Shown: positions 13,570-24,040 of the stretch, in pieces | How the letters are laid out: each line of letters opens with the position of its first letter | How positions within the stretch are numbered: the first letter of the stretch is position 1 | NCBI GenBank assembly: GCA_029237695.1 | Contig: CM055266.1 | Coordinates: 7,512,064-7,576,063 of the forward strand | Source: Conchocele bisecta | Taxonomy: Eukaryota; Mollusca; Bivalvia; Lucinida; Thyasiridae | Length of the DNA: 64,000 nt | Direction: 5' to 3' | Program-made: the position numbers and the translations under genes | The notes under the pieces: model-generated | The model's input: the letters and a program-made list of their open reading frames with translations, nothing else | Database searches by the model: none | What the model was told of the DNA's origin: nothing

Positions 13570-14025
13570 TATAGCAAGGATACTTGCACGAGTTCCTCGC
13601 AGCATCAATGACTTAGAAATGCTTCAGGCGCTGTACATTTTCACCTTACTGTCGTTCTTTGACATTTTTACTCTTTTTCGTCGGTTGTCCTTATGAATTC
13701 AAAATGGTGAAAGCATAATTTAACTGGCTACATATCAACGAAGTCTGAATGATATGCCATTTAATGCATTTAATATGCCATTTAATAGACACGCAGCTAT
13801 AGCAAGGATACTTGCACGAGTTCATCGCAGCATCAATGACTTAGAAATGCTTCAGGCGCTGTACATTGTCGCCTTACTGTCGTTCTTTGACATTTTTACT
13901 CTTTTTCGTCGGTTGTCCTTATGAATTCAAAATGGTGAAAGCATAATTTAACTGGCTACATATCAGCGAAGTCTAAATGATATGCCATTTAATGCATTTA
14001 ATATGCCATTTAATAGACACGCAGC
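13570..14025. repeat. 228-bp direct tandem duplication
   Basis: The segment beginning TATAGCAAGGATACTTGCAC is repeated head to tail with a 228-bp period and only a handful of differences (for example CCTCGC to CATCGC). The near identity implies a recent duplication. It has no coding content. Confidence 0.95.
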
Positions 14026-14813
14026 TATATAATGACATAAATATCCGTGGTTTGTATTGAATTTAAAATAAATGCATGAACATATTAATTGGAAATGTGA
14101 TGGTCATAAACTTGCTTTTGTAGTCGAAAGTGCTTTTGTAGTATCAAATCGTCAGTTTATCACTCGACTGCATAATAATGTATATCAGGCGATGGTACTG
14201 CGATCCTCAAGAAAGACACACGGCGACAATTATAAGGTATCACGCTACCAAATCTGCCCGGTATAGTGTTTTGTCAAAAAGTTAATGTTATAAGCGGCCT
14301 ACTGCCTACTTTAAAATATGTCGTCGCATACGAAATGTTAAATGATGTCGCTATTATTCCTCAAAATTATTTCAGACAGCAGCAAACAACAGGGAAACGC
14401 CTCACTCTGCCTTATTTGAAAATTATTCATACGAAATTACGTTACTTGGGCCGCAATCCAAAACAAGACGTTACATTAGCAACTGTAACACGAGCCATGA
14501 ACATTATTTTCATACTTTGTCTTGACTTAATGGGAGACACTTGGCCAGGCTACCAGATATCCAAATTTGGTTGACATGCGATAAAAGATGACAAATATAT
14601 AGGACTTGTCCGGATCAACACCCCTTATATACGCCGTTGATAAAAACGTTCATTGATCTAAAACGTCTTATAAGTTTTTACCACGCATCATAAAACTACT
14701 TCTAAAATGAAATATAATTGGGATACATTGATAATTTTGGCGGCATATGGCTTTTAAAAGATGTACAATTCAGAATACGTGAAAAAGTAAAAACTGAAAA
14801 TGTTGTCATTAAG
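14026..14813. other. Non-coding AT-rich DNA
   Basis: Open frames at 14072-14266 and 14266-14574 have no recognisable motif. Confidence 0.45.
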
Positions 14814-14872
14814 CCAGGTTTTCGCACGGCGCGGCTCAGATTATATGAGCCGCGTCGCGAGAAAACCTGTCT
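14814..14872. repeat. Inverted repeat of a dispersed family (GAGCCGCG...AAAACCTG)
   Basis: CAGGTTTTCGCACGGCGCGG and its near complement flank a short loop. The right arm plus flank recurs in inverted orientation at 16605-16655. It is probably the end of a dispersed element. Confidence 0.75.
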
Positions 14873-16328
14873 TCGGGAAATTCTTGGTCAAATTAACATT
14901 TTGTTACTATGACAATGGTATTTGTATGATGAATTGAATGCTTTTTATTTGATCATGATATCTGCAATATTCATTAAGATATTATATTGTATACAACACC
15001 ACAAATGAGACGACGTCACATAAAAGCAACGTCAAACGACGTCCAAACGACGTTACAGTATATACGTATGTACCGGTACACATAGAGTATACGCCAACAT
15101 TTACAACAGTTTGCAAGTTGACAAATTAGAAGCATGTTTGGCATTGAATAATGAATCTATAGACAGATGAGCTCGATTGTTTTGGTAATACATGAAAGTG
15201 AAAAGCGACAAAGACAAACCGGCAAGTTCATGAAACCAGCAAGTATAAACGTGTGTGCGTGTACGGCGGATTCGGTATACGGATTTCTTCTTTTTGACGT
15301 CCTGTTTACTGAGCCTATTAATTTATAATTGTAGAAAACCACATAAGTATATGAAACATACAGTAATATTTACTGTCCAGGTATTTCATTTCTGTAATGA
15401 TTATCTGGTTGGTTCATTGGGTTATACGACAGTTCAGCAAATACAGATGGGAATACACCTGTAAATGGGGAGGACAATACGTTCAGCATTAAATGTGCAT
15501 GTCCACTCAGTAGGCACACACTGTTCTTTATAGATAGTTTTGTATATTCTGTAGATATGACATTTTCAGGCCAAATAAACATTAATTTCACCATAAACCC
15601 CACGTACTGATTGGCATTAATATGCAATTTATATCAGACGTAGTATTTCCACACTGATATCAGGGGCGATAATAGTGTTTCCTTAAAATGTTAACGGACA
15701 TTACTATTTATTCTCTGTATTTATGTGTTGATGTGTAATGATCATACTTTATAATCTGTCGAAATATTATTGTTTAAGGTGACGCATTTAATTAGTATAA
15801 ATAATTAAAATATATCATGCCTCATTTGTAATTGAATGTAATCTGTACGACGAATCACCAAATATTGTTTTTCTCCGGAAAACAGTTGATCCGACATCAC
15901 GCTTATTCAAATTAAAAGAAAATATGGGTTGGGTTTGTCGGTCGAAAACAGCCGACTAGGTATTTTTCATGTTGGCTATACTCGGCCACCTGTATGTTTA
16001 CTGTCTATGTCACGCTAACCTTCATTTCAATGTGCCTTAACTTACAATCGGTATTCCAATATGTAGACACACTCAGATAAATCTGCATTCATGTATGTAT
16101 ACAACAATGTGTTACGTACATTATTGATGTATACATGTATACACCATTGTGTTATGTACATTTATCTATACAACAATGTGTTACGTACATGTACATATTG
16201 CATCATATTTATGCAAGTCTTGGTTACATATGTTGTTCTATCAACGATTTAATACGTATTGACAATACTCTCTGCACTGTTTGTCGCAAATTTAGGTTTA
16301 AACGTGCTTATTGGGTGTGTGTGTGTGG
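14873..16328. other. Non-coding AT-rich DNA
   Basis: No gene is recognised. Short tandem-like phrases GTATACA(A/C)CA(A/T)TGTGTTA(C/T)GTACA occur three times at 16095-16190. Confidence 0.5.
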
Positions 16329-16394
16329 TGGGGGGGGGGGGGGTGGGGGGGGGGGGGGGGGGGGGGTGGGGGGGGGGGGATGGGGGGGGGGGGG
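16329..16394 (+). repeat. Poly-G tract
   Basis: About 66 bases almost entirely G, with a few T and A. It could form G-quadruplexes and is also a likely place for assembly error. Open frames across it encode only poly-glycine and are not genes. Confidence 0.9.
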
Positions 16395-18337
16395 AGTTGT
16401 TACTGCAATATCAGCTTGTTACACCGCCTTGTGTTTGTTTTGGGGGTGTTACGGTAGCATTTTGTCTTTTGGAGTCACCTCGCCTTGCAGTGAACGAGTA
16501 TCGTAGCCTATGTTCTGAAACAAGCAACTGAACTTCGAAGTCAAGAGTGCAAATCTCAGCGGGAATTACGCCAGCTAAGTTCACGGCTTCATATTTTGTG
16601 ACGTCGAAGACTCCCGAAGACAGGTTTTCTGGCGACGCGGCTCATATATTCTCAGACTGGCGAACTTTTTTTAACTTAATATTTCGGGCAAAATACATGT
16701 GGCCTAATGCAAAACAGCGATTAAAACCAGTGTATACCCAGATCAAACTGCGCATCCGCACATTCTGAACGGGGTCGACCCTGGTTGTACAAATATAATT
16801 CAATGAGGTTTAGTTTATAATTCCCGTGGACGTAAACAGGGAATTACGTTAATTATTTCTAACCATATCAAGTAAAGATGAACTTATATTAAGTACAGTA
16901 GAAAATTGATCTCTCGAACAGGTCTCAAACCTCGACTGAGACTATATATTTGTATTTTAATTTCGTTCTCACAATTTTATAATTGTTATCAAAATAGCTA
17001 TCAACTGATAGACACTTTATACCAACAATAAAACAATTGTGCGTATTTTTTATAATACATGTATATACGGAGAAACGGGACTTCTAACAAGCGTTATTAG
17101 ACTACAGGATCGTGCTATTTGATCAGGATCTACAATGGTCACAAATACCATAAGCCCCATTTTCCCAGTAACATGACACATAAGTATACCAAGCAAGTCA
17201 ATTTGACTTCCAAAAGTTGTAAGTTCCCATTTTGTTTACCAGTGGCCAACATAGCCAGTCCAGACAACAAGTAGCGCATGCACTTGCACATGAAAACCAA
17301 CATGGTTGGCATGTTGACTTCTTCACCCCATTCAGTTAACTAATACTGGTCGGTGTTTGAAATGTTTCAATTTCATCAACATATATATGGATAAATGACT
17401 AACAACATCGATGGTATCCCAAGGATTTTAATTTTAACGTTGAAATAAAACATTATTAGGTAAACATATTTCATGTGGGATTTGCAAACAGGGCACGTTT
17501 TCTCGTGCACCTGTCCCCATTTGGAGAAGCGTAATATTGATTTTTTTAGCTGACAATATACAAGGCTGTACACAGGCCAAAATTGGACGCTGATGTGTAA
17601 GCGTGATTTACCTCAAGATAAACTGAATTAGTTTTTACTGATATTCATGCGCAATCAAGAGAACATTAAATAATCCAGTTTATCTTGAGGTTTATCTTGA
17701 AGCATCACATTTAAAATATACAAATATTATTCAAAGGAGTACCGATATGATATATTTAAATCCCGTTAATATTGCCCTGAATTTAACGTAATAAAACAAT
17801 ATAGGATAGTGTATCAAGAGAAACGAGCGATATACAGATTTTCAACCAGCATAGATAATTTCATACTGCATAGTTGACCAACATTTATAGCGTAGACAAA
17901 AAAATGTAAATTATAATGACCATGCTACCGATAATTATGTATAGCTGTATACTGAACAAAGAATAACAAGTGAAAATTATATAAATTACTTCTAGCTGCA
18001 ATATTGACAATTACATAATTGCGAAAAATATTTGATTATGCTCCATAAAGGTACACAGTGAGCTGTAATAAATCAACAAAAAATGTATGCTGTTTTGTAA
18101 TCACTGTAATGTACATGAACACGAGTCTGATCAGGGTTTGCACTGTTCGCTGTGAAGCCTTGACTACTTACACAGCCGCGAGTGGGGCGGTAGCAGAATC
18201 CTGGGACACATTATACAATACTGTGTCCCAGTACAATCTGATCAGGGCTTGTACTGTACGTTATTTAGTCTGTACTGGGACTCAATATTCTATAATTTGT
18301 CACAGTCTGTACTACTAGTGTACAGATTAAAGTATGA
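16395..18337. other. Non-coding DNA with small inverted repeats
   Basis: It includes the inverted copy of the GAGCCGCG family at 16605-16655 and an inverted pair at 17611-17690 (CCTCAAGATAAACTG with CAGTTTATCTTGAGG). No gene is seen. Confidence 0.55.
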
Positions 18338-18509
18338 TCAGACCGGATGAATGTCAACCACAACATAATCTCCTTCATTTAGAATTGTGTAGCTAACATT
18401 AGAACGTGGTCTGAGAGATGAAGCCATGCCTGCTACCATATATCGTATGTCTGTATGAAGATACAGACGTGTGAAGAATTGTCTCTTAATTGAGTAGTCT
18501 TGTCGGCAT
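18338..18509 (-). CDS. Possible host exon of unknown gene
   Basis: On the minus strand an open stretch of about 57 codons follows a strong acceptor: a run of T ending in TAG at about 18510. It encodes mixed-composition, globular-looking sequence (motifs FFTRLYLHT and ILNEGDYVVVDIHP), unlike the surrounding repeats. It ends in TGA two codons after the last Pro, or at a weak GTCTGA donor. I do not recognise the protein and see no neighbouring exon. It could be a terminal exon, an internal exon or chance. Confidence 0.3.
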
Positions 18510-18732
18510 CTAAAAAAAAACATAAATCGCAGTTTGCACGGCAGTTACTAATTAACTGATTTTAATTGGCAACCATGACGTTAGTTTTGGATTAACGGTG
18601 TAATTTGTTAGATAATCAGCAGTGTTTAAAATGAGCGATACACTCGTCTCCAATTATTAGCTTCAAAGTACGTGAAAATCAAAGTCTAGTTTGGTGACTT
18701 TGTTCACAAATACTTTTACCGACAAGACGGTC

Positions 18733-18849
18733 ATGCCTCGGGTAACATACAATCGTCCCACCGCCGCTAAGCACCGTAAGCAGGTGCCCGTTTCGACGAA
18801 TATCACGGAAATTGCCGAAGATTTCCGTGATACGCTAACTGGAAAATGA
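18733..18849 (+). CDS. Small basic ORF, 38 codons, doubtful
   Basis: It begins ATGCCTCGGGTAAC and encodes a K/R-rich start followed by an acidic tail. It lies 330 bp left of the first recognisable gene of element 1 and contains a hairpin (ATCACGGAAAT...ATTTCCGTGAT). It may be a remnant of element 1 or nothing. Confidence 0.15.
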   Translation: MPRVTYNRPTAAKHRKQVPVSTNITEIAEDFRDTLTGK

Positions 18850-19176
18850 AAACAGATGGTGTCATTATTATTATCTAAAAAGGACCAAAATAATATTAAC
18901 TTAGAAACATAATTGTTATATCAATAGATAGAAAAATGAATGAGCTAATTGAAAATACCTATGCATTTTTTTTGTCACTATTCTTATAAAAAGAGATTTT
19001 GCAATTTTCCCAACGAAAATCGAGAGGAAAAATCACAATTTGCTATATAAATCATATAAAAACTACCGACTAAGTTTAAAGCTAAAAAGGACCAAAATAT
19101 TTTTATTTTAAGAACACGATCGAAACTTCATCATAAAGTACAATAATTGAAGTTTAAAATGTGACATGTGCATTTT
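18850..19176. other. AT-rich left flank of element 1
   Basis: The phrase CTAAAAAGGACCAAAATA occurs twice (about 18878 and 19083). No gene is seen. The composition changes abruptly to G+C-richer at about 19180. Confidence 0.5.
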
Positions 19177-19608
19177 TAATCGAATATCTTAAACCCTGAC
19201 CTCATCCCCGTATGCTTGGTGATGCCAGACTTCCGCTCTACCCCGTTCAGGACGAGATTTACTCGGACTTCGGTAAAAGCGTGCCCCCCTAAAGGTGACC
19301 GAGCAGACCGACATTCGCAGAATCGTCCCGGACGCTGCCATGGTGTATCCCCCATATCTGTTGCTCGCGTTGGCACCGAATGAATATTCGTAGGCCCCCT
19401 CGTTCAGTGAACCCTGCTCCTCGGCCCAAACTGTTATGACGGGTTTTCGAGCTTGCAATCGCTGAACGTGTGCAATCGCCGTAGCCGCCTTTGTGCGGGC
19501 CTGCGCTATCCTTCCCTCCAGCCTTCTAATTGTGGCTTCATCATATGCTGCGCCCGCGACGGGAACGTCCAGTTCTGCGCTGAAACTACCTGGGTCGTAT
19601 ATGCTCAT
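19177..19608 (-). pseudogene. Fiber-like virion protein, truncated and frameshifted
   Basis: It starts with MSIYDPGSF, has a helical, probably coiled-coil segment (residues about 22-55, ATIRRLEGRIAQARTK), then a compact C-terminal domain with WAEEQGSLNEGAYEYSFG and GYTMAASGTILRMSV. The domain pattern (WAEE...G..EYSFG...) is what I associate with small trimeric fiber or spike head domains of tailed phages and Polinton-like elements. That assignment is by pattern only. Near 19290 the frame slips and the continuation (VNLVLNGVERKSG) is in the next frame, then ends at the element edge. It lies 28 bp from the next minus-strand gene, a typical virion-gene spacing. Confidence 0.55.
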
Positions 19609-19636
19609 GATTAATATGTAAATATATATATTTTGT

Positions 19637-20307
19637 TTAACCAGTTATTTCGAGAAGAATCGAAATCGGGTAATCGTTCTTTAACTCTCGCGCTTTATCA
19701 TCTAAAATAGAGATCTTCAATTCGTGGATGTGCCCCGATTCCAAACGTTTCATCTCGGGGGTTGGAAAGTCGATGTTCAACGTCTCGCCGAAGAAACTGT
19801 CACCAGCAGGCACAGTTTTTAGTAATGTGCTCGGAGCCCCGTCTACCACGTTCTCGGATGTACTGAGCTGCATCAAGTGAATGTGAAGATATTTTGTGAA
19901 CGGGAAATTCACTAGTCGGTCTCCGAAATATGTTCCCGGTTTAAACATGCCGCCGTTATCCGAGTACGTCTTCTCGAAACCGAGCAGGGGCGCTAGGTCA
20001 GTTGTCACGGCTACGGACCACCCGTTCTCGACATTGAATGTCGCCAGCCCATTGATCTTTGAAATTACGAGGCTGGCTCGGCCCGCAAGTTCCGATGCAA
20101 CACATTTTTGTAACTCTCCGGCGCTCCAAAGTCCGGAGGTTAGCATTTTTTTCTCACGAACTCGACCGTCATGTCCAAACCCGAACCCTTCGTTCTCCCC
20201 AACGTGTCGCAAGCCGACCGTGAAGGTGATTGATCTGAGGCCTGTCCGGCGTTTTCCGCAGCAGCTATCGATCGACTTCTGATGCGCGCAAGCATCCCTT
20301 TGAACAT
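19637..20307 (-). pseudogene. Candidate minor capsid (penton-like) protein, frameshifted
   Basis: The likely start is ATG at 20307 (MFKGMLARIRSR), a basic N-terminus. The reading shifts frame in a run of A at about 20153 and continues to 19637. The C-terminal half shows the layout of the Polinton minor-capsid/penton-like family: a beta-rich core with VAVTTDLAPLLGFE, then YLHIHLMQLS, then ELKISILDDKARE and ILLEITG at the end. Element 2 has a related gene at 43249-43677. The minor-capsid role is inferred from pattern and context. Without the slip the protein would be about 220 residues. Confidence 0.55.
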
Positions 20308-20441
20308 TAGTGATCGTAGCAAACATGATAATATACTTCCAAAAGATTTTGGGTTCAATTCTGTTCATGTTGGAAACACTCCGCGCCGAGAAGAAATTTA
20401 TTCTGTATATTATATATATATTATATTATCCACTGTAAAAG

Positions 20442-21466
20442 ATGGCGTATGTGAAACGCTACGGTGTAAAAGACCTCACGTTAGGTCGGCAAGACATATG
20501 TGTCGGAGTGAATGGGGCCAAGTTCAAAGCCTCTTTTCTAGATTTGACCCACGAGTACACAAACCCCGTAATAACTGGCGATATCGTTGTGAACAACGCA
20601 ACTGCGGTGGTGTGGAAGACAGCACCGATGGAATTGTAGCAAAACCAGTTGAACTTTGCAGTGTGGTACGCGTGCTCTGGGTGTGGGTTATCATCCGAAT
20701 TACTCGGGGAGGACGATCCAATGTTGAGATCGTTGTTTCAATTTCAGTTTTACTATCAGACACGGCGCGTTCTAGCAGAAATGAAAACGCCTCTTCCTCA
20801 AGACTCCGCTTTTAACTGGCAAGCCAGCACGTACGACGATAGGGCATTCGCTAAATTGTGCCACGAGTTTGGGGTTACACCGACAACATATTTCAGACAA
20901 AAGGTGGACAAGTCTAACGGCGGTCTAGGTAGTTTCATAATGTTTTGGAAGCCGGGGTTCCCCGCCTCAACGACTCCATTCGCACATACGTCTGGGCCAT
21001 CCTCGGCGCACAGGCGCAAGCGCGCAGTTCTATAATAGGAACCGGGACTGCGTTCGATAGCCAGAAAAAGTTCTTGGCAAATGTCGAGGACGCCATCTCA
21101 TATCCGGTGGAACTCCCGGCGTCGATCCAGCGGTATCAAGACGTTTTGCAGTATGCCGGAACCCCAGTAGACTATGTATTTGGAATAGGTCTGTATATGG
21201 CGCCGAGCAATATGATACTACGAGACGACCGTGTTGACGGTTACAATAATCAGATCGTAATCGCCACCGTCAAACAAATGATCGGCCATAACGGGAACGT
21301 GAACGCGGATATCATCAAGCGCACCGCGCATGGAACCGATTTCATAAAACCGCAAGCACCCACCCCAGCACAAAGCACCCCATCAAGTTCCTTCGGAACT
21401 AGTGTCACATCAAGTTCAACCGTTGTTCCAACTGGTGCAATAGGACTTGATGTACCACGAGGGTGA
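20442..21466 (+). pseudogene. Conserved-looking large protein of element 1, candidate capsid protein, broken
   Basis: Begins MAYVKRYGVKDL, divergent from the minor-capsid candidate with a 134-bp gap. Reading passes through a TAG at 20637-20639, continues in the same frame (NQLNFAVWYACSGCG), and then moves to a second frame near 20950, where RLNDSIRTYVWAILGAQAQA to the C-terminus is intact, ending in a Ser/Thr/Pro-rich tail. The two halves join abruptly (KPG to GVPRLNDS), so an internal segment is probably deleted. I recognise the sequence style from Polinton-like elements of corals and molluscs but know no function. Its size and its place beside the minor-capsid and fiber-like genes suggest a virion role, which is inference. 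Confidence 0.5.
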
Positions 21467-21470
21467 ACAA

Positions 21471-22110
21471 TTAGAGCTCGTCGTCACCCTCGTGGCGGTC
21501 AGACAATTCGCGCTTTGGTTTTAGGAACTCTCGGGCGGCGAATAGTAGGAGACCGGCGATCGCCACGATTAAAGCCCAAGCATTTTCGGCGAACCATCCG
21601 GTCGTTTTTGATAATATAGATAGCAAGTAGGAGACGAGACCCCCAATCAACCCAGGCAGAGCGGTAGCCGCCTTTCCGGCTAATTTAGCCAGGAGACTGG
21701 CGAGGGTTTTTAGTTGCTTTTTTACCCACTCTCGCCGCCGCACCACCACCACCCGTGATAGCTAGAACTAGGTTCGATATAGTCATACCGAGAGCTGTGA
21801 TGATGCTTACTATCGTGACGCCCTGCTCTCTGAACAGAGTGCGAAGACGCTCACCGAGTGTCGTCTCCTCGTGAAGGACCCTCGAGATTGTTTCGCGGAT
21901 CCGACTTATTTGGGTGCGCAGCGCCTCACGGTTGGTCAAGGCAGCCTCCAAGCGAGCTTCTCTTTCATCCCGCAACGACCGCAGGCGTTCGGTGATCCGC
22001 TCGATAGATTCTCTATCGTCACGGGCTTCCTCCAGTTTTCTTTCTTCTAGCGCGATATGTTCATCCAACGCCGTGAGTTTGGAGAGTTTGAAAGGACCAG
22101 TTCGCCCCGG
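21471..22110 (-). pseudogene. Coiled-coil plus membrane-helix protein, frameshifted
   Basis: The N-terminal part (about 22090-21850) is a strongly charged heptad-type coiled coil (LEERKLEEARDDRES, RLRSLRDEREARLEAAL). A hydrophobic helix with a glycine end follows (VSIITALGMTISNLVLAITGGGG). After a frame change near 21740 comes a basic amphipathic stretch (WVKKQLKTLASLLAKLAG) and two more hydrophobic helices (LPGLIGGLVSYLLSIL and ALIVAIAGLLLFAA). It looks like a membrane-associated virion or entry-type protein, but no family name can be assigned. The start has been lost at the junction with the plus-strand ATPase fragment near 22110. It ends 4 bp from the convergent gene at 20442-21466. Confidence 0.5.
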
Positions 22111-22111
22111 A

Positions 22112-22436
22112 TTGCTCGGCCAAGGCGGCGATGACCAAAAAGAAGGACATGCTCTCCGAGCTCGCATTTACGGGCCGGTATGCGGGGCAAAGCGTATGGA
22201 TCTCCACTCAGAAGTACAACGCCGTCCTCAAGGATCTGCGCGAGCAAACGAAATGGGTCGCCCTCTTCCACTGCAAGGACCGAGACTCATTCGATGACTG
22301 CCTTCGAGAGAACGACGTTATCCCAACGCGCGAGGAGCGCCTGGAGGTTCGACAGATGCTTTCGGAAACTAAGCACGCCAAGCTTCTGTTAAAGAATGAT
22401 CAACCAACTGCTTACAAAGTAATAAGCAATTATTAA
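22112..22436 (+). pseudogene. Packaging ATPase (A32/FtsK-like), C-terminal fragment
   Basis: The fragment contains DMLSELAFTGRYAG, VWISTQKYNAVLKDLRE and KWVALFHCKDRD. This is the region after Walker B in the FtsK/HerA-type genome-packaging ATPases of Polintons and NCLDV relatives: sensor helix, then the [ST]Q arginine-finger neighbourhood. The upstream half with the Walker A P-loop is missing. The sequence joins the opposite-strand coiled-coil gene at about 22110, so a deletion or inversion breakpoint lies there. It cannot hydrolyse ATP. The family call rests on motif resemblance and on the neighbouring integrase and polymerase. Confidence 0.6.
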
Positions 22437-22444
22437 TCGCAGCT

Positions 22445-22740
22445 TAGATTTTGCTTAACGCTCGTTAGTAACTGCTGAGCAAATGCTTAACAATGCTTAG
22501 CAATTGCTTAACAATTGTTTAACAAATGCTGAGCAATTGCTGAGCAATTGCTTAACGATGCTGAGCAATGATGAGCAATTGCTGAGCAATTGCTGAACAA
22601 TGCTTAACAAATGCTGAGCAATTGCTGAACAAATGATTAACAATGGTTAACAAAATGCTTAACAATGCTTAACAATGCTGAAAAAATGTTGAACAAATGC
22701 TGAATTGTTTAACAAATGCAGAACAATTGCTGAACAATGT
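22445..22740. repeat. Degenerate GCTTAACAAT / GCTGAGCAAT minisatellite
   Basis: About 27 units of 10-12 bp with consensus (T)GCT(T/G)A(A/G)CAAT. Many units are partly palindromic (CAATTG, TTAACAA). The array lies just after the ATPase fragment and before the small membrane genes of element 1, and nothing like it occurs elsewhere in the window. Confidence 0.92.
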
Positions 22741-23013
22741 GGGAATCAATTTGTGAGCATAACGGTGATCATAAGTATCGGATGGTGCGCTTGGCAATAT
22801 GTTAGACTTATGAGGCTAGTCAGAATAGCACTCAAAAGGAACTGTGACGAACTTCTCGATCAGCTAATGGAAGAAACAGTCGTGTCGACTGCCGACACGA
22901 CTGCCGACACGACTGGAACTGTAGGAACGACTGCCGACACGACTGCCGATACGGCTGCCGATACGGCTGTCGACACGAATGAAAACACGACGAGACGCGA
23001 CGCGAGCGGCTAG
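22705..23013 (+). CDS. Small membrane protein with TADT repeats
   Basis: 102 codons. A hydrophobic segment near residues 17-34 (VSITVIISIGWCAWQYV), a basic patch, then CDELLDQLMEE and a Thr/Ala/Asp repeat tail built from a 12-bp ACTGCCGACACG unit repeated about six times. The first dozen codons read through the end of the minisatellite, so the true start is uncertain. The family is unknown. It is probably a single-pass membrane protein of the virus-like element. Confidence 0.4.
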   Translation: MFNKCRTIAEQCGNQFVSITVIISIGWCAWQYVRLMRLVRIALKRNCDELLDQLMEETVVSTADTTADTTGTVGTTADTTADTAADTAVDTNENTTRRDASG

Positions 23014-23084
23014 CTGCGCTGGTTGCTGGGGGGAAATCAGAGCAGTATCTTGGTAGGCGTCTCTCAGTTTGTCAGGTAGACAAG

Positions 23085-23261
23085 ATGTCAGATGCGGAGG
23101 TCGATAAAATGTATGCGGGATACGAATCTAGGTTAGGTGCAGAGATGACGAAAACTCTTGGATCGGCGGCTATTCATCTGTACGCTACCGCTGTTAGTAT
23201 AATTCTCCCTATACCAAACAACGCGGGTGTCAATTTGGACATATATGCCCACGAACTATAA
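23085..23261 (+). CDS. Small protein, 58 aa, element 1
   Basis: ATG at 23085 (MSDAEVDKMYAGYESRLG), ending TAA at 23259-23261, 12 bp before the next gene. It has a charged helical N-terminus and a hydrophobic C-terminal half (HLYATAVSIILPIP). It is too short for the usual cutoffs, but tight spacing and shared strand with the next five genes suggest a real gene. No function is recognised. Confidence 0.45.
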   Translation: MSDAEVDKMYAGYESRLGAEMTKTLGSAAIHLYATAVSIILPIPNNAGVNLDIYAHEL

Positions 23262-23273
23262 GCTCAGAAAACG

Positions 23274-23783
23274 ATGACACAAGACGCACCTGCGAGAGTG
23301 ACGGAGCCCGTTCCACATGAACTATCCCCGATTGCTCCACATGAACTATCTCCGGTTGCACCTCAGGAGCAATCTCCGATTGCACGACACAACAACTCAA
23401 AAAGACAGGCAGCTCGGCGGGCAGCGGCTGCCACCCGTAAAGCTAAACAAGATAAAATACTCGCCGAGCTTCGAGAGGCCAAACAGTCGTTAGTTGTTCC
23501 AGCTGCTGTTGAAACAGCAAAACGCCAGAAGGCGGTTCCAGCGCAACATTCGAAGGCAGCTGCGGTGCAATCGGAGATAGTTCCTTTGGTGCAATCTCCG
23601 ATTGTGGCTCCGACCTGGATCATCCCGTGGGTTGTTGGTGGTGGTCTGGCAGTTGCGGGCACCCTGTGTGTGTTCCCGCTGCGGAACTACCTTTTGCGAC
23701 AACCAGCCGCGGTTCCGAAGGAAGTTCGGAAACCGATTGCGCCCCATTTAAACACTGCTCGCGATCCTTTTTATATGCAATAA
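23274..23783 (+). CDS. Predicted single-pass membrane protein with basic helix
   Basis: 169 aa. The N-terminus has imperfect repeats of the type PHELSPIAP / PQEQSPIAR. A strongly basic Ala/Arg/Lys helix follows (RQAARRAAAATRKAKQ, residues about 44-60), and a membrane helix lies near residues 117-137 (WIIPWVVGGGLAVAGTLCV). The repeats arise from a 24-bp DNA repeat (CGATTGC...). The function is unknown. It sits in a run of small co-directional genes leading to the integrase. Confidence 0.5.
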   Translation: MTQDAPARVTEPVPHELSPIAPHELSPVAPQEQSPIARHNNSKRQAARRAAAATRKAKQDKILAELREAKQSLVVPAAVETAKRQKAVPAQHSKAAAVQSEIVPLVQSPIVAPTWIIPWVVGGGLAVAGTLCVFPLRNYLLRQPAAVPKEVRKPIAPHLNTARDPFYMQ

Positions 23784-23806
23784 CTGTATAGTTATCACTA
23801 TATGTA

Positions 23807-24040
23807 ATGGCTGAATACGATGGTAAAATTATAGTGAATGCTGCTTATAACGCCGTTGTGATATCGAGCCTCAGTATCGGGTTTGTTCGACTATCAAAGA
23901 TGGTCTTCGGAGGGCCCGCTCCCAAATTGGACATGACTGCGAGAGACGTAGGTCTCGTGACCTTAGATGTAGCAGCCGCAGTTGGGACCCGAGATTATCT
24001 AGTTAAAGCTGGAATTCTACCGGCTAATATATGGAAATAA
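23807..24040 (+). CDS. Small conserved-looking protein, 77 aa
   Basis: MAEYDGKIIVNAAYNAVVIS..., with a weakly hydrophobic N-terminal half and a C-terminal segment KLDMTARDVGLVTLDVAAA...DYLVKAGILP. Intact. Its TAA (24038-24040) overlaps the ATG of the next gene by one base, which supports both starts. I recognise this sequence style from other Polinton-like elements but know no function. Confidence 0.6.
   Translation: MAEYDGKIIVNAAYNAVVISSLSIGFVRLSKMVFGGPAPKLDMTARDVGLVTLDVAAAVGTRDYLVKAGILPANIWK

Noticed and set aside
16135..16531. Open frames rich in glycine
   Set aside because: Produced by the poly-G tract.
21914..22297. Plus-strand frames opposite the coiled-coil gene
   Set aside because: Ser/Arg-rich shadow of a charged coiled coil on the other strand.
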